A stretch of 8,513 nucleotides of DNA. It comes from WHTI01 sp046715095 (GTDB taxonomy: Bacteria; Actinomycetota; CADDZG01; WHSQ01). A program made the translations under genes and the position numbers. The stretch spans positions 1 through 8,513 of the forward strand of contig JBKJZQ010000057.1 of assembly GCA_046715095.1 (NCBI GenBank), written 5' to 3'. Positions 6,989 to 8,513 of the stretch are shown here, piece by piece (position 1 is the stretch's first letter; each line of letters opens with the position of its first letter). The notes under the pieces are model-generated. The model made no database searches. It had not been told where the DNA came from and saw nothing but the letters and a program-made list of their open reading frames with translations.

Positions 6989-7023
6989 GGAATGTTCCGT
7001 CCGTCGAGGCCGTTCGGTATCGT
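6989..7023 (+). promoter_or_regulatory. Possible promoter before trxB, ECF-like
   Basis: The 52-base gap before trxB holds GGAAT (6989-6993), then 17 bases, then CGTTC (7011-7015). This resembles ECF promoters of the GGAAC/CGTC type recognised by SigM relatives. TATCGT (7018-7023), a TANNNT box ending 9 bases before ATG 7033, is an alternative housekeeping -10. No Shine-Dalgarno precedes trxB, so a very short leader would suit either. Matches are short, so this stays tentative. Confidence 0.35.
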
Positions 7024-7032
7024 GTGACCAAT

Positions 7033-7959
7033 ATGAGCGACGACCTCCGCAAAGTAGTGATCATCGGGTCCGGACCTGCCGGGCTGACCGCGGCGATCTA
7101 CGCGGCACGTGGCGATCTCCACCCGATCATGATCGAAGGCATCGAGGCCGGCGGGCAGCTCATGTTGACCACCGAGGTCGAGAACTACCCGGGGTTCATC
7201 GACGGCATCTTGGGCCCAGACCTCATGGGGGCCATGCGCAAACAAGCGGAGCGCTTCGGGACCGAGTTCCTCACCGACAACGTCACCGAGGTCGACTTCG
7301 CCGAGCGACCCTTCACGATCCGGACGCCGGGTCGCGTGATCAAGGCCGAGTCGGTCATCATCTCCACCGGAGCCAGCGCCAGGATGCTGAACGTTCCGGG
7401 CGAGAAGGAGCTGGTCGGTCACGGCGTCTCGACGTGTGCGACCTGCGACGGTTTCTTCTTCCGCGACAAGGACCTGATCGTCGTCGGTGGCGGTGACTCG
7501 GCCATGGAAGAAGCAACATTCCTCACGAAGTTCGCCAGGAAGGGCACGGTGGTCCACCGGCGGGACTCTCTTCGCGCCTCCAAGATCATGCAGGACCGCG
7601 CGTTCGCCAACGACAAGCTCGAGTGGAAGTGGAACTCGCGTGTGTCCGAAGTTTACGGAGACGGGAAGGTCGAAGGCGTGAAGCTGACCGACACGGTGAC
7701 CGGAGAGGTAACCGACTTCCCGACCGATGGGGTGTTCATCGCGATCGGCCACGACCCCAACACGAAGCTCTTCGAGGGCAAGCTCGAACTGGCCGGGGGC
7801 TACATCGTCGCGAAGCCCGGGGCGACCGAGACCTCGGTTCCGGGCGTATTCGCGGCCGGCGACGTAGTCGACTCCCGCTACCGCCAGGCGATCACGGCTG
7901 CCGGCATGGGCTGCATGGCGGCGATGGACGCCGAACGCTGGCTCGAAGCCTCCCACTAA
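7033..7959 (+). CDS. trxB: Thioredoxin reductase (NADPH, FAD flavoprotein)
   Basis: It reduces oxidised thioredoxin with electrons from NADPH through FAD and a redox-active Cys pair, in the cytoplasm. ATG 7033 gives 308 residues, the normal length for the low-molecular-weight bacterial enzyme. GTG 7024 would add three residues, and the longer reading from 6925 only adds sequence overlapping the anti-sigma gene. The FAD dinucleotide-binding motif GSGPAG is at 12-17, followed by GGQL (40-43) and ENYPG (50-54). The active site is CATC at 135-138. The NADPH-binding motif is GGGDSA (152-157), with HRRDSLRAS (175-183) giving the Arg residues for NADPH preference. The C-terminal FAD motif is GVFAAGDV, followed by the RQAITAAGMG closing segment. 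In mycobacteria a thioredoxin gene follows; here the next gene is an M23 peptidase, so the partner thioredoxin must be elsewhere. Confidence 0.95.
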   Translation: MSDDLRKVVIIGSGPAGLTAAIYAARGDLHPIMIEGIEAGGQLMLTTEVENYPGFIDGILGPDLMGAMRKQAERFGTEFLTDNVTEVDFAERPFTIRTPGRVIKAESVIISTGASARMLNVPGEKELVGHGVSTCATCDGFFFRDKDLIVVGGGDSAMEEATFLTKFARKGTVVHRRDSLRASKIMQDRAFANDKLEWKWNSRVSEVYGDGKVEGVKLTDTVTGEVTDFPTDGVFIAIGHDPNTKLFEGKLELAGGYIVAKPGATETSVPGVFAAGDVVDSRYRQAITAAGMGCMAAMDAERWLEASH

Positions 7960-7989
7960 GGGGGTCCGGCGGCGGCGCCCACCTCAGCC

Positions 7990-7995
7990 TACGCT
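7990..7995 (+). promoter_or_regulatory. Candidate -10 box (TACGCT) for a leaderless M23 peptidase transcript
   Basis: TACGCT fits TANNNT and ends 7 bases before ATG 8003, the distance expected if transcription starts at the A of the ATG. There is no usable Shine-Dalgarno: the only G-run, 7996-8001, ends one base before the ATG. No clear -35 element is visible in the 43-base gap. Confidence 0.4.
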
Positions 7996-8002
7996 GGGGG
8001 GC

Positions 8003-8513
8003 ATGAGCACAAAGCGTCTTGGCGCACGAACGATCGTATCTGCGCTGGTGCTCGCGGCCGGCGTGAGCACTTACGCGGCCGGTTCCGAGGCCACCCCGGC
8101 GGGGTATCTTCCGCCCATGGCGATCGAAGGCTCCGTCTTCCCCCTGGCGCGCTCCGACTGGTTCTCGGTGATCAATTTCCAGGATGACTGGCACGCGCCC
8201 CGGATGAGGTGGGTGGCCGGACGCTGGGTGGCGGCCGGGGTCCACGAGGGAACCGACATCCTCGCCGAGCCCGGTACCCCGGTCAGATCGATGACCCCCG
8301 GGCGGATCGAGAACCTCGGGTGGCTCTTCTACTCCGGATGGAGGGTCGGCGTGCGCGGGGACAACGGTCGCTATTACTTCTACGCGCACATGTCGAGGTT
8401 CGCGTCCGGACTCGGGATCGGCGACGAGGTGGCCTCAGGCGACATCATCGGGTTCGTCGGGAACACCGGCTACGGCGTGGCGGGGCATCACGACGAGTTC
8501 ACCTATCACCTGC
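8003..8513 (+). CDS. Exported M23 family (LytM-type) metallopeptidase, cut by the window end
   Basis: From ATG 8003 the frame stays open to the edge (170 codons) and is not closed by a stop. The product starts with a signal-peptide-like segment: MSTKRLGARTIV, a hydrophobic core SALVLAAGVSTYAA, and a likely cleavage region around residues 24-30. The domain that follows fits M23 peptidases: VHEGTDI gives the zinc ligands H81 and D85 (HxxxD), then AEPGTPVRSMTPGRI, YYFYAHMSR, GDEVASGDIIGFVGNTG, and GHHDEFTYHL, right where the last HxH ligand pair is expected, at the cut. Such enzymes cleave peptide crosslinks of peptidoglycan, or act as non-enzymatic activators if ligands are lost. Both ligands visible here are present. 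In M. tuberculosis the trx genes are followed by cwlM, another wall-hydrolase-fold protein, so an envelope gene in this position is not out of character. Confidence 0.88.
   Translation, partial: MSTKRLGARTIVSALVLAAGVSTYAAGSEATPAGYLPPMAIEGSVFPLARSDWFSVINFQDDWHAPRMRWVAGRWVAAGVHEGTDILAEPGTPVRSMTPGRIENLGWLFYSGWRVGVRGDNGRYYFYAHMSRFASGLGIGDEVASGDIIGFVGNTGYGVAGHHDEFTYHL

Noticed and set aside
6925..7032. An N-terminal extension of TrxB back to 6925
   Set aside because: It overlaps the anti-sigma 3' end and adds an Arg/Ser-rich tail not expected in TrxB; from ATG 7033 the FAD motif sits at the usual distance.
7980..8001. Stem-loop (CAGC / GCTG with extended weak pairing) after trxB as a terminator
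   Set aside because: The perfect stem is only 4 bp, it has a mismatch and a wobble when extended, there is no T-run, and it overlaps the candidate -10 of the next gene.

Overview
The window is a high-GC stretch (by eye roughly two thirds G+C, not counted) with every gene on the + strand and almost no intergenic space. Gene content and order match the actinobacterial locus that in Mycobacterium tuberculosis runs Rv3909 (DUF6049) - Rv3910 (MviN/MurJ with pseudokinase) - SigM - RsmA - TrxB. This points to an Actinomycetota chromosome near the origin-proximal trx/sigM region. The separate murJ and kinase genes, and an extra small gene between them, suggest a lineage outside the mycobacteria and corynebacteria. 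I cannot name the genus from the sequence.

Layout: (1) 3-1993, a DUF6049-type membrane-anchored envelope protein. Its 5' part enters from the left edge and carries two apparent lesions, an in-frame TAA at 63-65 and a one-base frameshift near 99-101. The rest is intact from about 101. (2) 1990-3588, murJ, the lipid II flippase, translationally coupled to the previous gene. (3) 3597-3980, a small single-pass membrane protein I do not recognise. (4) 3993-5510, a transmembrane Ser/Thr kinase with intact catalytic residues and a discoidin-like extracytoplasmic domain. (5) 5500-6063, a SigM-like ECF sigma factor. (6) 6060-6980, its zinc-finger-type membrane anti-sigma factor. (7) 7033-7959, thioredoxin reductase TrxB. 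(8) 8003 to the right edge, an exported M23 (LytM-type) peptidase, cut by the window end.

How the parts fit (inference from known relatives): MurJ delivers lipid II. The kinase could sense an envelope ligand outside and phosphorylate targets inside. The sigma/anti-sigma pair is a transmembrane envelope-stress switch. TrxB supplies thiol reducing power, and the M23 enzyme trims peptidoglycan or related material. Genes 1-6 overlap or are spaced by 12 nt or less and look like one operon. Possible extra promoters lie before the kinase, trxB and the M23 gene, where Shine-Dalgarno sequences are missing and TANNNT boxes sit just before the ATG.

The main points of interest are the unfused, apparently active version of what is a MurJ-fused pseudokinase in mycobacteria, the unassigned small membrane protein between murJ and the kinase, and the lesions at the start of the DUF6049 gene. 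No RNA gene, CRISPR array, insertion sequence or gene-free stretch above 300 bases is visible.
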